A stretch of 64,000 bases of DNA from Miscanthus floridulus (lineage: Eukaryota > Streptophyta > Magnoliopsida > Poales > Poaceae). Below, one piece after another: positions 11,119-22,272 of this stretch. Below the pieces are notes generated by a model. The model made no database searches. It had not been told where the DNA came from and was given only the letters and a program-made list of their open reading frames with translations. The stretch's first letter is position 1; every line of letters starts with the position of its first letter. The translations under genes and the position numbers were made by a program. Location: the NCBI RefSeq assembly GCF_019320115.1, contig NC_089582.1, positions 120,077,856-120,141,855 on the forward strand. The letters are read 5' to 3'.

Positions 11119-11794
11119 TATCATTAGAACACCTAGACTAAGATTAGAGGATTTTCAGGTTTTACCGTACCTTTGTCTATGGAAAAAGAAGCGGATGCAT
11201 GGCCCCACTGGGGAGCTATCAGTGCTCGGCTCAAGCATGGCGACATGGTCGTTGTAGGCTCACGAAGTCACGATATGCAATGCCAGCGGTCGATGCTCCA
11301 CATATGAGGTCACCAGTGTACGGTGGCAGCCTTCCCTTCGTTATCAGCGCCTTCTGGATCAAATCAGGACTGTTGGGTGCATGGCTATAGCTAGCCTTAC
11401 GAGAAACGTTGGTCGTGAGGGTTCAGACTTCCCTTGAATTTTGGCGCTGCGCAACTAGGGACAGCAACCATAGGTTGGTTGTCGGACTAGGACCTGGCCG
11501 GTCATTGACCTTATCACGAGAGATCAACCCAACATTTTTCTCCTTGATCTTTAGTCTAATACTTATATAACCATTCTTTAATGACCCAACAGGTAAGTGT
11601 TATTAACCAAGACCAAAGAATTACAACAACCAGTTAAGTGTTATTGAACCCAGTGACTACAGTGCACCATTCCATCTCAAAACGACCATTCTTAGTCTTC
11701 TAGAGAGATGGTTGCATTCTGGTCCCCTTACTCCAGAATGGGAGGCTTGCCAATAAACCTAAGCTAGGCGACTATATAATTCATAAATATATTA
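11119..11794. other. No gene recognised; possible 3' end of old copia element
   Basis: No convincing coding sequence, repeat or RNA gene is visible. Its right part runs into the minus-strand copia RNase H remnant starting near 11795, so 11400-11794 may be that element's 3' non-coding part and LTR. I could not find LTR ends. Confidence 0.3.
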
Positions 11795-12045
11795 GATGAT
11801 AAGCCTTTAGTTAGTGGATCCACAAGAATTTCTTCTATACTTATATGCTCAACTTCTATTGGCTGATCCTGGACTCAATCTTTTAGAACAAGGTACTTAG
11901 TGTTAATGTGTCTGGTAGCACTACTTGAGTTGTTTTTTACTTGCATAGAGAATTGCTAGTAAATTATTGCAATATATCGTAAGCAGTTTACATATGTTGT
12001 CAACCACTCTTAGTCCAAGAATAAAATTCTTCAGCCATACGTCCT
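11795..12045 (-). pseudogene. Old copia RNase H fragment, 3' part
   Basis: The minus strand reads in broken frames through a copia RNase H C-terminus. The H-I-N/D-T-K-Y-like strand and EHISIEEILVDPLTKGL-type end are recognisable just above 11795. It ends exactly at the left target duplication (12041-12045) of the gag-only element. Its missing upstream half resumes at 18283. Heavily mutated, with several stops. Confidence 0.75.
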
Positions 12046-13448
12046 TGTAAGGAAAATGGACTCTAAGCCCATTTACTTTGAATTTTGGTGTTTGATGACC
12101 AACACAACCAAATTGGACTAATGAATTTGCAAGTACGTTTTGTAGTCCAACAGGGTGAAGACGTGACTTGGACGAAGGCGACGTGATGATCCAATGATCA
12201 ACACCTTAAGCAAGACCTTAGGAGCACAAGAAAAGACCCAAGATATCAAGCAAAGTCCAAGCATGAAGATAGGAACCAAGCCGTACGTAAGATCGCGAAG
12301 AAACGGGCTCGCAGAGGCGACCGGACGCTGGACCGGACGCTGGAAGCACGACCGGACGCTGGACCGGTGGCTCGGCAGACAGGCGATCGGACGCAAGGAC
12401 CGGACGCTGGCGGCAACCGACCGGATGCAGGGCATCAGCGTCCGATCGAGTACAGAGAGGTTCCAGGCGCGCGAAACTGTGACCGGACGCGTCCGGTGGC
12501 AGGCGACCGGACGCTAGCAGCGTCCGATGGGTGATTCGCGGCTGCAACGGTCGGGACGACCGGACGCGTTCGGTCAGGACGATTCAGCGTCCGGTCAGTA
12601 GCAGATTTGCGGGAGTTCAACCCCAACGGCTACTTTCTCAGTGGGGCTTATAAATACAACCCCCAACCGGCCATTTGAGGTGTGTGGAGCTAAGGAAACA
12701 TACCAAGGATGTTGATACACCATTCTAGTGATCTCCACTTGCATAGTGCTTAGTGTTTCATCAGGTGATTAGCGTAGGTGCTTTGCGAAGTGCTTAGGTT
12801 GATTAGACCACCGCTTATGCGCTTGCTCTAGGTGTATGCCTAGTGTTTAGTGAGGTTTGCATACCTCTTGCCACCCCGTGCTTGCGAGCACAAGAGTTGT
12901 ACATCGGAGGGGCTTGAAGTCTTGCGAGATCGCACCAACCGCGTTTGTGGTGCGGCCGCCACCGTGTACCGAAGGGAACAAGGCCCGCGGTGTTTCGGCC
13001 GGAAGCTTGATAGTGAAGACGGCGGGGAGCATCCGGGAGAGGCTTGCCGGAAGGCACGTCGGAGACCCACTTGTGCGTGGGAAGGCCCGAGGCTATCCAC
13101 GGAGTTACCCGACCGGGAGCTTGGCCCTTGCGAGGGATTCCTTGCGAGGGGCTCCAACGAGGACTAGGGGGAAGCTTGCGCGCTTCTCGATACGTTGGTA
13201 AAAATACCGGAGTCGTCGACGGGAGTTTGCATATCTCTACCTTGCTCTTTAGCTTCCGCATTTACATTGATTACTTTACTACGTTTGCGGTAGAGATAGC
13301 AACACATTAGCAAAACCATAGTTGCACATCTAGATAGCTTATCTATTGCATAGGTTTTGCTAGAGATAGAAAAAGAGGCCATAGTTTGGAGTTAGAATTT
13401 TTAAGTTGCCTAATTCACCCCCCCCTCTTAGGCGTCACGGTCCCTTCA
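12046..13448 (+). repeat. 5' LTR of family D element
   Basis: Starts TGTAAGGAAAATGGA and ends ...CGGTCCCTTCA. About 1.4 kb. It has a GACCGGACGC array at 12318-12600 and a TATA box TATAAATA at 12649-12656, followed by a GC-rich leader (12840-13260) with several short open frames that recur in the other LTR. Leader stem-loop 1 of families A-C was not found here. Confidence 0.95.
12318..12656 (+). promoter_or_regulatory. LTR D promoter: GACCGGACGC array plus TATA box
   Basis: About fifteen close matches to GACCGGACGC or its complement lie between 12318 and 12600, some in tandem (ACCGGACGCTGG repeated). TATAAATA follows at 12649. The 3' LTR has the same arrangement at 17148-17430 with TATA at 17479-17486. 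The array lies in U3, where enhancers of LTR elements usually lie. Confidence 0.75.
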
Positions 13449-13463
13449 ATTGGTATCGGAGCC
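13449..13463 (+). other. Primer-binding site (initiator Met tRNA type), family D
   Basis: TGGTATCGGAGCC begins two bases after the LTR end. It matches the common copia primer site complementary to the 3' end of initiator methionine tRNA with one change (CGG for CAG). Confidence 0.9.
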
Positions 13464-13528
13464 GGTTGGCTCATATTTGGACCTTTGGCTTAACCGCCGT
13501 TGAGCCGACACTTTGTAGAGTGGCTGGG

Positions 13529-15656
13529 ATGGATACCACTAGGCCTCCACAATTTGATGGCACTAACTTCCCATACTATAAAGCTAGAATGGCTTGCCAC
13601 CTTGACGCGGTTGATTTGGGTGTATGGAGAGTCACTCGTGACGGGATGAAACCCATCAAGAATCCCGAAAAAACCCACAAAGAGTGACGAAAAAGAAATG
13701 CATTTTAATGCTAGAGCTAAGAATTGCTTGTTTGAATCGTTTAGCATGGATGTGTTTAACCAAGTGTTCACCTTAAATACGGCACATGAAATTTGGTTAA
13801 AACTCCAAGAGCTCCATGACGGCACAAGTAATGTCCGTGAGCAAAAACATTGTCTAGCTAAGCAAAATTATGATTCCTTTGCTATGAATGATGATGAGCT
13901 TGTTCATGATATGTATTCTCGATTGAATCTAATTATCAATGAGCTCCATTCAATAGGATTATTAAAGCTAGATGATGCGGACATTGTGAGGAAGATCATC
14001 TCCGTTCTACCACAAAAGAAATATGCAAGCATCATCACCATCCTTCACAACATGGAGAACTTGAGCACCATGACCTCGGGCATTGTCATTGGCAAGCTAG
14101 TGGCATTTGAAATGTCACGTAAGATGGGTCAAGGAGAAGCATCTTCATCAATCAAAGGCAAAGCTCTCGCTTGTAGCGAAAAGAAAAAGATGAAGGGAAA
14201 GAAAGTTGAGTCAAGCTCAAGCTCAAGCTCCTCAAGTGAAGAAGAAGAAGATGAGGATGATGATGATGATAAACAAGAATCAAGTGATGATGATCAATCT
14301 TCCTCCTCCACCTCTGACCTTGATGAAGAATCAATCAAATTAATCAACAAGGTGGAGAAGATGATCCAAAGGCTCAATGTCAAGGGTGTGCCCATCCAAA
14401 TTCAAGACCTCGTTTTCACTAATCAAAGAAATGAGCAAAGAAAGAGGGGATGCTATGGATGCGGTGAGTTGGGGCACTTTGTGGAAGTTTGTTCAAACAA
14501 GTCCACACCCAAGACAAAGAAGAAGACGTGCAAGAACAAAGCCCTCACATCAATAAGGTCATGGGATGATTCTTCAAGTGAAGAAGATCATCACAAGAGG
14601 CAAGGGCGCAAGCACTCATCATCAAGCTCTTCTCGTGTGTGCCTTATGGCACGAGGTAATGAAAGCTCATCCTCTAGTGAGAGCGATAGTGATGATGATT
14701 TGCCTTCTTATAATACAATTGTGCAATAAAATATTAAATATGCTAAAGTTTGCACTAGTCAACAAAAGAAGCTCAAATCTTTAAAAGAAGAGCTAGGTAG
14801 TTCACAAGAAGCATACAAGAATTTGCTTGAACAATATGAAAACTTTGCAAATCTCAATGTTGAACTATCTACTAAAATTGAGCAACTTGAGGCTAGTGCA
14901 ACAACAAGTGCATGCACAATTAATGATAAGCAACTTGAAAAGAAAAATGAAAAATTAAAAGAAAAGTTAGCTAACTCACAAAATGATTATCAAAGTTTGC
15001 TTACTAAAATGGAAATCATGTGCAAACATTGTGATGAGCTAACAAATAAAGTTGCTAATCTTGAGGCCGTCAAAAATACCCCCACCAAGGCATCAAAAAG
15101 AAATAACATAATTAAAAAGGATGCATCTACCTCTTTCAATGATTTATATTTAGACTCACCTTTGTGCAACCAAGCTTGTGTTGAGAAAGTGATTGTAGAT
15201 ACATGCAAACATGAGGTTGCAAAAGAGAATGAGCAACTCAAGCAAGAAATAGCTCGCCTCACCAAGGACTTGGCTCAAGTGAAAGGCAAGGCAAAGCAAA
15301 CCCAACTTCATCAAGATAACACCGTCAAGGGAGTGAAGAAGCTTGATGAAGGACAAACCGTGGTTTGCTACGTGTGCCACAAAGAAGGCCACAAATCCTA
15401 TGAGTGCAAGGTGAAGAATGAGGGAGGAGCAAAGAAGGAGAAAAAGCAAACAAGCAAGCTCTAAAACACCTACACCAACAAGGTGGACAAGAAGGCCTCC
15501 ACACCTTATCTCTTGAAGAAGAAGAAAAATGACAAGGTGGTGGCCATCAAGGTGAACAAGCAAGCAAACAATGGGGTCAAACGCTTTTGGGTGCCAAAGG
15601 AAATCATTTCCAACATGAAGAGCACCAAGAAGGTTTGGATCCCGAAAGGGAAGTGA
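13529..15656 (+). pseudogene. Copia Gag (UBN2 type) of family D element, broken
   Basis: ATG at 13529 begins MDTTRPPQFDGTNFPYY, the usual start of plant copia Gag. The UBN2 domain spans roughly 13700-14130. An acidic/serine linker (14200-14330) leads to a CCHC zinc knuckle CX2CX4HX4C at 14451-14492. A coiled coil follows (14740-15300), then a second knuckle (15367-15408). The frame ends with the VWIPKGK-type end at 15656. Breaks: TGA at 13685, a frameshift just after it, TAA at 14727 and TAA at 15462. A working protein would form the virus-like particle and bind element RNA. No pol follows. Confidence 0.88.
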
Positions 15657-16874
15657 GAAGTCCGTCGGACCACGGGGAATTTGGAGACTTGGCAAAGTTT
15701 GGGTGCATTACATGGGGTGCATCATGAAGGACAAGGTCATTGCCAAGTAGGTTAGTGAATACTATGGACCCAAATTCCCCTTCCCATGTTAGGTAACTAG
15801 ATGTCATTACTTTCAATTAGCAGTTATTTCAATTGGTATTGTCTTTCAATTGGTATACTCTTAAAGCATCTAGTTATCTTTTATGCCTAATGTTTGCATT
15901 CACGTGCTTAAATATTTTGTCATGCATTCAATAGGTATATCATATGGTAGGCTTGCTCGATTTCATTATCAACCCTTGGAGCAAACCTACATGGTTTAAA
16001 ATTGTTTAGGAGCACGGCACATAGCTTGTCTTACAAGTATTTATCTAATATGTGCCATAGTCCAAATTGCAGATAATCTCTCCCAAATATCATCTTTCAA
16101 GTGGTTTTTTTTATACTTAAATCAATGTGCACAAATTTTACAAGTATTCTACTTTTGTGTGCACATATTTAGGGGGAGTAATTCTACAACTTGGATGCTT
16201 TGAGACTAACACTTTTTCAAATGGTATCTTTTTTTCAAACCTATGTGTAGTAGTCTCATTGTAAGGAAATTGGAGTCCCCAGAGTTAAGCATCATTCCTT
16301 AATTGGCATCATCATGTTGTTTTCATTTCATATTTATATGCTTTCTCCATGCATTATATAGATTAAACTCTCTTGTGCAATAAGTTGCTAAATTATGCAT
16401 ATGCTTTGCTTTCTACCATATGTATGCATACATTTAGGGGGAGCTTAGTCTATATAATGTGAGAGTCAAATTTTGTGATCCATTTCATTCTATTCACAAA
16501 GGATCATGAAATTTGACCCTCCCTTGTGCTACTAATGTCTTCCTTTTCGGTGTTTGATGCCAAAGGGGAGAATTTGAAGGACCAAAGGCAAGCATCAAGT
16601 TGATGTCTACAAGCGGTAATGATCCAAGAAAGGGAGGAAAGTGGATTATGAATTAGACTAAGTATTGATAAAATTTGTAGGAATCCACAATGACACATAG
16701 GGACTTTTGTAAGGGCAAGATGGTCTTTGATTGGTATCTGAGTAGGATTTTCTAGCATCATATAACCTTGCCCTTTGCATTGCATCCTAGCAAGTAGGTA
16801 GTTTTTAAATTTCAAAATCTCTATCATTTGCTTGTTTTGGTCGTGTTGTCATCAATCACCAAAAAGGGGGAGAT
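15657..16874 (+). other. Non-coding 3' interior with polypurine tract
   Basis: No reading frame of pol survives here. The sequence is AT-rich and repeats polypurine-like TTTAGGGGGAG at about 16168 and 16434. The final AAAAAGGGGGAGAT (16861-16874) directly abuts the 3' LTR and is the plus-strand priming tract. Confidence 0.8.
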
Positions 16875-18282
16875 TGTAAGGAAAATGGACCCTAAGCCCA
16901 TTTACTTTGAATTTTGGTGTTTGATGACCAACACAACCAAATTGGACTAATGAATTTGCAAGTACGTTTTGTAGTCCAACAGGGTGCAAGACGTGACTTG
17001 GACGAAGGCGACGTGATGATCCAATGATCAACACCTTAAGCAAGACCTTAGGAGCATAAGAAAAGACCCAAGATATCAAGCAAAGTCCAAGCATGAAGAT
17101 AGGAACCAAGCCGTACGCAAGATCGCGAAGAAACGGGCTCGCAGAGGCGACCGGACGCTGGACCGGACGCTGAAAGCGCGACCGGACGCTGGACCGGTGG
17201 CTCGGCAGACAGGCGACCGGACGCAAGGACCGGACGCTGGCGGCAACCGACCGGACGCAGGGCATCAGCGTCCGATCGAGTACAGAGAGGTTCCAGGCGC
17301 GCGAAACTGTGACCGGACGCGTCCGATGGCAAGCGACCGGACGCTAGCAGCGTCCAATCGGTGATTCGCGGCTGCAACGGTCGGGACGACCGGACGCGTT
17401 CGGTCAGGACGATTCAGAGTCTGGTCAGTAGCAGATTTGCGGGAGTTCAACCCCAACGGCTACTTTCTCAGTGGGGCTTATAAATACAACCCCCAACCGG
17501 CCATTTGAGGTGTGTGGAGCTAAGGAAACATACCAAGGATGTTGATACACCATTCTAGTGATCTCCACTTACATAGTGCTTAGTGTTTCATCAGGTGATT
17601 AGCGTAGGTGCTTTGCGAAGTGCTTAGGTTGATTAGACCACCGCTTATGCGCTTGCTCTAGGTGTATGCCTAGTGTTTAGTGAGGTTTGCATACCTCTTG
17701 CCACCCCGTGCTTGCGAGCACAAGAGTTGTACATCGGAGGGGCTTGAAGTCTTGCGAGATCGCACCAACCGCGTTTGTGGTGCGGCCGCCACCGTGTACC
17801 GAAGGGAACAAGGCCCGCGGTGTTTCGGCCGGAAGCTTGATAGTAAAGACGGCGGGGAGCATCCGGGAGAGGCTTGTCGGAAGGCACGTCGGAGACCCAC
17901 TTGTGCGTGGGAAGGCCCGAGGCTATCCACGGAGTTACCCGACCGGGAGCTTGGCCCTTGCGAGGTATTCCTTGCGAGGGGCTCCAACGAGGACTAGTGG
18001 GAAGTTTGCGCGCTTCTCGATACCTCGGTAAAAATACCGGAGTCGTCGACGGGAGTTTGCATATCTCTACCTTGCTCTTTAGCTTCCGCATTTACATTGA
18101 TTACTTTACTACGTTTGCGGTAGAGATAGCAACACATTAGCAAAACCATAGTTGCACATCTAGATAGCTTATCTATTGCATAGGTTTTGCTAGAGATAGA
18201 AAAAGAGGCCATAGTTTGGAGTTAGAATTTTTAAGTTGCCTAATTCACCCTCCCCCTCCTCTTAGGCGTCACGGTCCCTTCA
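16875..18282 (+). repeat. 3' LTR of family D element
   Basis: Near-identical copy of 12046-13448, with small differences such as a few C/T changes in the GACCGGACGC array and an expanded C-rich tract near the end (CCCTCCCCCTCCTC). It ends CCCTTCA at 18282, directly before GTCCT. Confidence 0.95.
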
Positions 18283-18720
18283 GTCCTTTCCCGTAGCTTC
18301 ATAGCAAGCTATGAATTATGCATGCAACGGAGATGTTGCGGTAATACTTTGTTTAGAGCTCTTCCACGAAATAACTCTTCTTTATAGGGTGAATAGATTT
18401 CCAAACGCGGACTTTATGGAATCTAAATGGCTGTTGTAGTATCAACGTCTGAATAACCCATGACCTCAAGGTTATCCGACTTCTTATATGTGAGCGTAAA
18501 ATCCTTAGTTCCTTGCAATGATGCAATGTCTTCTTCACGGCCTTCCAGTGATCAAATCCTAGATTAGACTGATATCTGCCAAACATCCTTGTTGTAAAGG
18601 CTAAGTCAGAGTGTGTACAAACTTGAGCATACTTTATGCTTCAGATAGCTAAAGTGTATGGAACCCTCTTCATATGATCAGTTTCTCTTTGGTTCATAGA
18701 CTTGGTACAAGCATGGTTTG
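18283..18720 (-). pseudogene. Old copia RT/RNase H fragment, 5' part
   Basis: The minus strand encodes the connection and RNase H region of a Ty1/copia pol. VPYTLAI and KYAQVCTHSDLAF (about 18690-18600), then GRYQSNLGFDHWKAVKK (about 18585-18535), SDNLEVMGYSD (about 18485-18450), then decay with frameshifts. It continues the fragment at 11795-12045 across the inserted family D element, so both belong to one minus-strand element that was the target. It differs from the SIRE-like copies here and looks more like the Angela/Tork type (inference). Confidence 0.78.
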
Positions 18721-19138
18721 GAAGGCATCATTTGCAATCCTATTCTCCAAAATATAGTCCCAAACAAAACATAGTTGACAGAGCGGGCCATGTATCCCTG
18801 CTTTTAATAAACTATTCTCATTCCAGTATATATATACGAATATATAGTCGATTTTTAAATCGTCCGTACATGAGTGTGCCTTCGTCAACATACTTTATAT
18901 CTTGATGATTGACGATTGAGGTTCTTGGCGGATCGACGCCGGCCTAGTGTGTTTTCACGCTCGATCTCGTGTCACGTATTTATTATATTGATTGACATAG
19001 CGATCGCATTTGCATGCGGCGGCGGCATGTCATAAAGAGTTGTTCATCTCACTACCCTAGCGGCTAGTTTAATTGGCAAAACGTGTGGAGTTTCCACTGA
19101 GAATCGAGAAAGTGGAAAGGTATGTGGCCCCAGTTATT
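18721..19138. other. No gene recognised
   Basis: AT-rich, then GC-mixed sequence. It may still be interior of the old copia element. No motifs are strong enough to annotate. Confidence 0.3.
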
Positions 19139-19252
19139 GCCCCGTTCGCTTGTCTGATAAGCCATGTTGAAAGTACTATTGATTGATTTGTTGTGAGAGA
19201 AAAATATTATCCGTTGACTAAAAAAATATGGCTTATAACAAGCGAACAGGGC
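19139..19252. mobile_element. Short MITE with GTTCGCTTG termini
   Basis: GCCCCGTTCGCTTGTCTGATAA at the left and its near-complement TTATAACAAGCGAACAGGGC at the right flank about 70 bases. Related ends (GTTCGCTTG / GCGAACAGG) occur at 46034-46150 and 46321-46433. Common non-autonomous element type in grasses; the superfamily cannot be assigned from this copy. Confidence 0.65.
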
Positions 19253-19567
19253 ACGTATCCTGCCCCGCGACCGCAACTTCCGTCCGATATCAGCTTTTGT
19301 TTTCGAATGATTATCACTGGTTTTTGCCGCCGCAACTCAGGGAAAGAGCTGGAACGCCTGCCAAGCTATTTCCTCTTACCAAATTTAATTAAAGGGGAAG
19401 CTTTTGGTTACATAAAATATTATCCAAATTTATAACTAAATATGCGTACTATAAAAGTATAATTCATGGTCAATTAAATAATCATTCAGTATCGGAAATA
19501 TCAGTATTTATTACATAGATTTAGTAAAACTGTTGAGAAATGATTTTTAGACGCGTCTAGATGGTTT

Positions 19568-19607
19568 CCTAGAAATGGTTGGATTAACCTAGAAATGGTT
19601 GGATTAA
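19568..19607. repeat. Tandem duplication of a 20-bp unit
   Basis: CCTAGAAATGGTTGGATTAA occurs at 19568-19587 and again directly at 19588-19607. Confidence 0.95.
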
Positions 19608-19795
19608 AAATCAGTTCCTCTATAAATAATTCTAGACAAACAACTGTCTTTAAAATTAATTTATAGGAGTAGAATGTTACTGATGGTTACAAAAGAAAAT
19701 GTCCTCTATTTTTTGGGTCACCGACTGCCATTACAAATCCGTTCCTAGTGGTGGTTGGTGTTACTAACCGCCCATACAAATGTACTCCCGCAATT

Positions 19796-20028
19796 CACTA
19801 CACCACAACACCACAACACCGTCAGATATCTGACGCTAAAAATTATATTTGGCGATGAATGATCTGTCCCTAAAGGTAATTCAACGCTAAATTCTCATTT
19901 AGCTATTTGTTGTATGTCGCCATAGGTACTCATATTTAACGTTTAAATGTCCGACGCTAAAATGAGGTATACTGTCAATCTGTATATCGCTAAAAATAAA
20001 TGGGCCCCACCCTCGCATGCATATTCAG
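19796..20028. mobile_element. Possible left terminus of another CACTA family
   Basis: It starts CACTACACCACAACACC and contains several GACGCTAAA-like and CGCTAAA motifs in both orientations, which look like the subterminal repeats of a CACTA family different from A. It runs into the gene fragment at 20029 without a visible partner terminus. Low certainty. Confidence 0.35.
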
Positions 20029-20121
20029 CCTCCGTCGGCGGGTTCGAATAACCCATCTCAGGCGCAAGCAGGCGACGACACTTTTCCTTCACCAAGCACT
20101 CAGTTTCCTCCTCACCGGTAG
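20029..20121 (+). pseudogene. Last exon of a Transposase_24-like CACTA gene (fragment)
   Basis: After an ATTCAG acceptor the frame reads PPSAGSNNPSQAQAGDD...PPHR then TAG at 20119-20121, 30 codons. It matches in position and character the last exon of the gene in CACTA A (SDGGSNNPPHAPPNN...), and the downstream TGATG-rich 3' UTR-like stretch is also shared. All upstream exons are missing. Confidence 0.65.
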
Positions 20122-20892
20122 TTTGTATCTCATTTTCATCGCTTGATGGACATGTGATGCACTGTGATCAACTATCGACTTGTTTCGATGAATATTGGAC
20201 CTATTATGCTTGTGATGTCGTGAATGTGAGATATTGTGTGATCGACATGTGATATATATGTGGTATTGCCTTTGTGATGAGATGAATGTGATATATATGC
20301 GATATATTGTGTTTGTGATGTCACGGATGTTATATATATCTCTTATATGTTGTGTTTGTGAATATAGAATCAAAAATAACAAAATTAGCCTCTTTGCCAA
20401 GTGCCCTGACCCTGGCACTCGGCAAAGCTGGGATTCCCAGCTTTGCCGAGTGCCAGGGCCAGGGCACTCGGCAAAGAACTTACGAAAAAAAATATATATA
20501 TATTTGCCGAGCGTCGAGCGGGCAGGGCACTCGGCAAAGAAATTATTAAAAAAAAATTGCCGAGTGCCTACTCGGTAGGGCACTCAGCAAAGAAATTTTG
20601 AAAAAAAATTTAAAATTTTTTTGTTGAGCGCCTCTGACATGACACTCGGCAAAGCATATGGTAACGTAACCAGTGCCGTGACGGTCAATTTGCTTTACCG
20701 AGGGCCGAGATTGCCCTCAGCAAAGACTTTGCCGAGTGCCCGATAAAAGACGCTCGGCAAAGAATTCTTTACCGACGGATTTTTTACCGGAGGCTTTTTG
20801 CCGAGTGCTGCCCTCGGCAAAGACTTTGCCGAGGACAAAGTAGCATTTGCCGAGTGCATTAGGCACTCGGCAAAGAGCCGAATCCAGTAGTG
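20029..20892 (+). mobile_element. Right end of a second CACTA element (B), remnant
   Basis: The gene fragment is followed by a TGTGATATATATG-rich stretch and then by TTTGCCGAGTGCC subterminal repeats (20388-20880). The terminus ...GGATTC-type CCAGTAGTG ends at 20892, reading CACTACTGGATTC from outside. The terminal repeat differs from CACTA A (CACTACGGGAGAA), so this is a related but separate family. Many subterminal copies are degraded. The left part is lost. Confidence 0.78.
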
Positions 20893-21634
20893 GCAGTCTC
20901 CGACTCGAGCGTCGAAACAAGCCTCGACATGCGTCAAAACTTCAATATCGACAGCTACTCTCACAAAAAAGACATATTAAGCGGATTTTCGCATAAGATC
21001 TCAGACGGTTTCCGCAACCTCCAAAGCCTATGGGCTAAAAATACTTCACCATTCTAAAAAGTTCCAAGAAACCACAGAGCGAAAGGTAAGACGAACATAA
21101 CAAAAGGTAAGATGGGGTAGCTTGCTTTTCGGGCAGATGAGTATGGTGGGCCATATCCTTTTGCCAAGTGCATCCTCAGGATACTAGCAAGCCGAAATAA
21201 ATGGTCCCAAGTCTTGAGCGAACACCAAAGTGCATCGCTCGCTACTTCTGTTTGGGAGGGCGAAAGAATTATGCCTGAAAATTTATGTATAAAGTAGAAA
21301 AGCAAATAGTATAGTTGATTCAAATCACTAGTCAAAACGGTTGTTGTTTTTAACATTATATAGAATGCAAAATATAATTATTCCCGACCAGCCGCTTAGG
21401 CTAGGCGAAAGCTGCTTGAGGTAATAATTGACCGAGCAATTAAAATTGGTGTTAACATTTCGGTCGCCTCGACTCGTTTCATGCAAAAAGTTAAGACTTC
21501 GCATCCTTTCCGGAGACACGAACATTCAAAATCTCCGAAAACCTAACTTATGTACAATAAAAGGAAAATGTATATCTATGTTTCATAAACTTTGTTCTAA
21601 TTAATTTTGTAGTCAGCACCAGGGTGATCAACTA
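20893..21634. other. No gene recognised; possibly interior of old gypsy element
   Basis: No coding sequence or clear repeat. Its style (short C/G-rich words such as GACCGAG and TTTCGGTCGCCTCGACTC within non-coding DNA) resembles non-coding interiors of large gypsy elements. The assignment is inference. Confidence 0.3.
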
Positions 21635-21957
21635 AGGTCTTGTTTAGTTCCTCCCCCTAAAGTTTACTCCATATCTCATCGAATGTTTAGACACATGCCT
21701 AGAGTATTAAATATAGAATAAAAAATAACTAATTGCATAGTTTGCGACTAATTTACGAGACGAATCTTTTAAGCCTAATTAGTCCATGATTTGACAATGT
21801 GGTGCTACAGTACACATGTGCTAATGATGGATTAATTAGGCTTAATAAATTCGTCTCGCGGATTACTGACGAATTCTGTAATTTATTTTTTTACTAGTAT
21901 CCGAATACCCCATATGTGACACCCAAAACTTTACACCTTGAATTTAAATAAGCCCTA
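21635..21957. mobile_element. MITE with GGTCTTGTTTAGTTCC terminus
   Basis: The left end AGGTCTTGTTTAGTTCC and the right end GAATTTAAATAAGCCCT form a decayed inverted repeat. The interior holds a long palindrome, with CGAGACGAATCTTTTAAGCC facing GGCTTAATAAATTCGTCTCG. This is a very common grass MITE design. The ends are diverged, so the copy is old. Confidence 0.65.
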
Positions 21958-22272
21958 AGCTTTTGCCAACACCCCGGCAAGGGTTTCGTTGTCAGCGACA
22001 TTAACTATATGTCCACCTATACGAGGGCAAAGCTAAAGGAAAAAGTTTTCTCATTTTTTTATATATGTGTGAATACACTAGCATCATGGCATTCATTTAT
22101 AACATCCAAGCACCGTATGGGCACTTCGCATGAGCCGAAAGGGGCGCCTAGCACCATAAGGCTCCCCAATATCGGCAAAAACATATTTGATGAGATCAAA
22201 ATATCAGCAGTCGTAGATCGCTACATGCATCCTTTTTTATCCCTGTGTACACAAGGATGTGATAAAAGCAGC

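Larger units (their letters stand above)
12046..18282 (+). mobile_element. Complete gag-only SIRE-like copia element, family D
   Basis: Two direct LTRs (12046-13448 and 16875-18282) flank an internal region with a methionine-tRNA-type primer site at 13451-13463 and a polypurine tract at 16861-16874. The 5-bp target duplication GTCCT is present on both sides (12041-12045, 18283-18287). The interior encodes only a broken gag. There is no protease, integrase or reverse transcriptase, and 15657-16874 is non-coding. The LTRs differ at roughly two dozen places by eye, about 2 percent, so this is a fairly recent insertion. It must have been copied by enzymes from a related autonomous element. Confidence 0.95.

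Noticed and set aside
12850..13201. Overlapping open frames of about 105-148 codons in the LTR leader, repeated at 17680-18031
   Set aside because: They occur on both strands of GC-rich leader DNA and are duplicated only because the LTR is. No domain, no codon signal.
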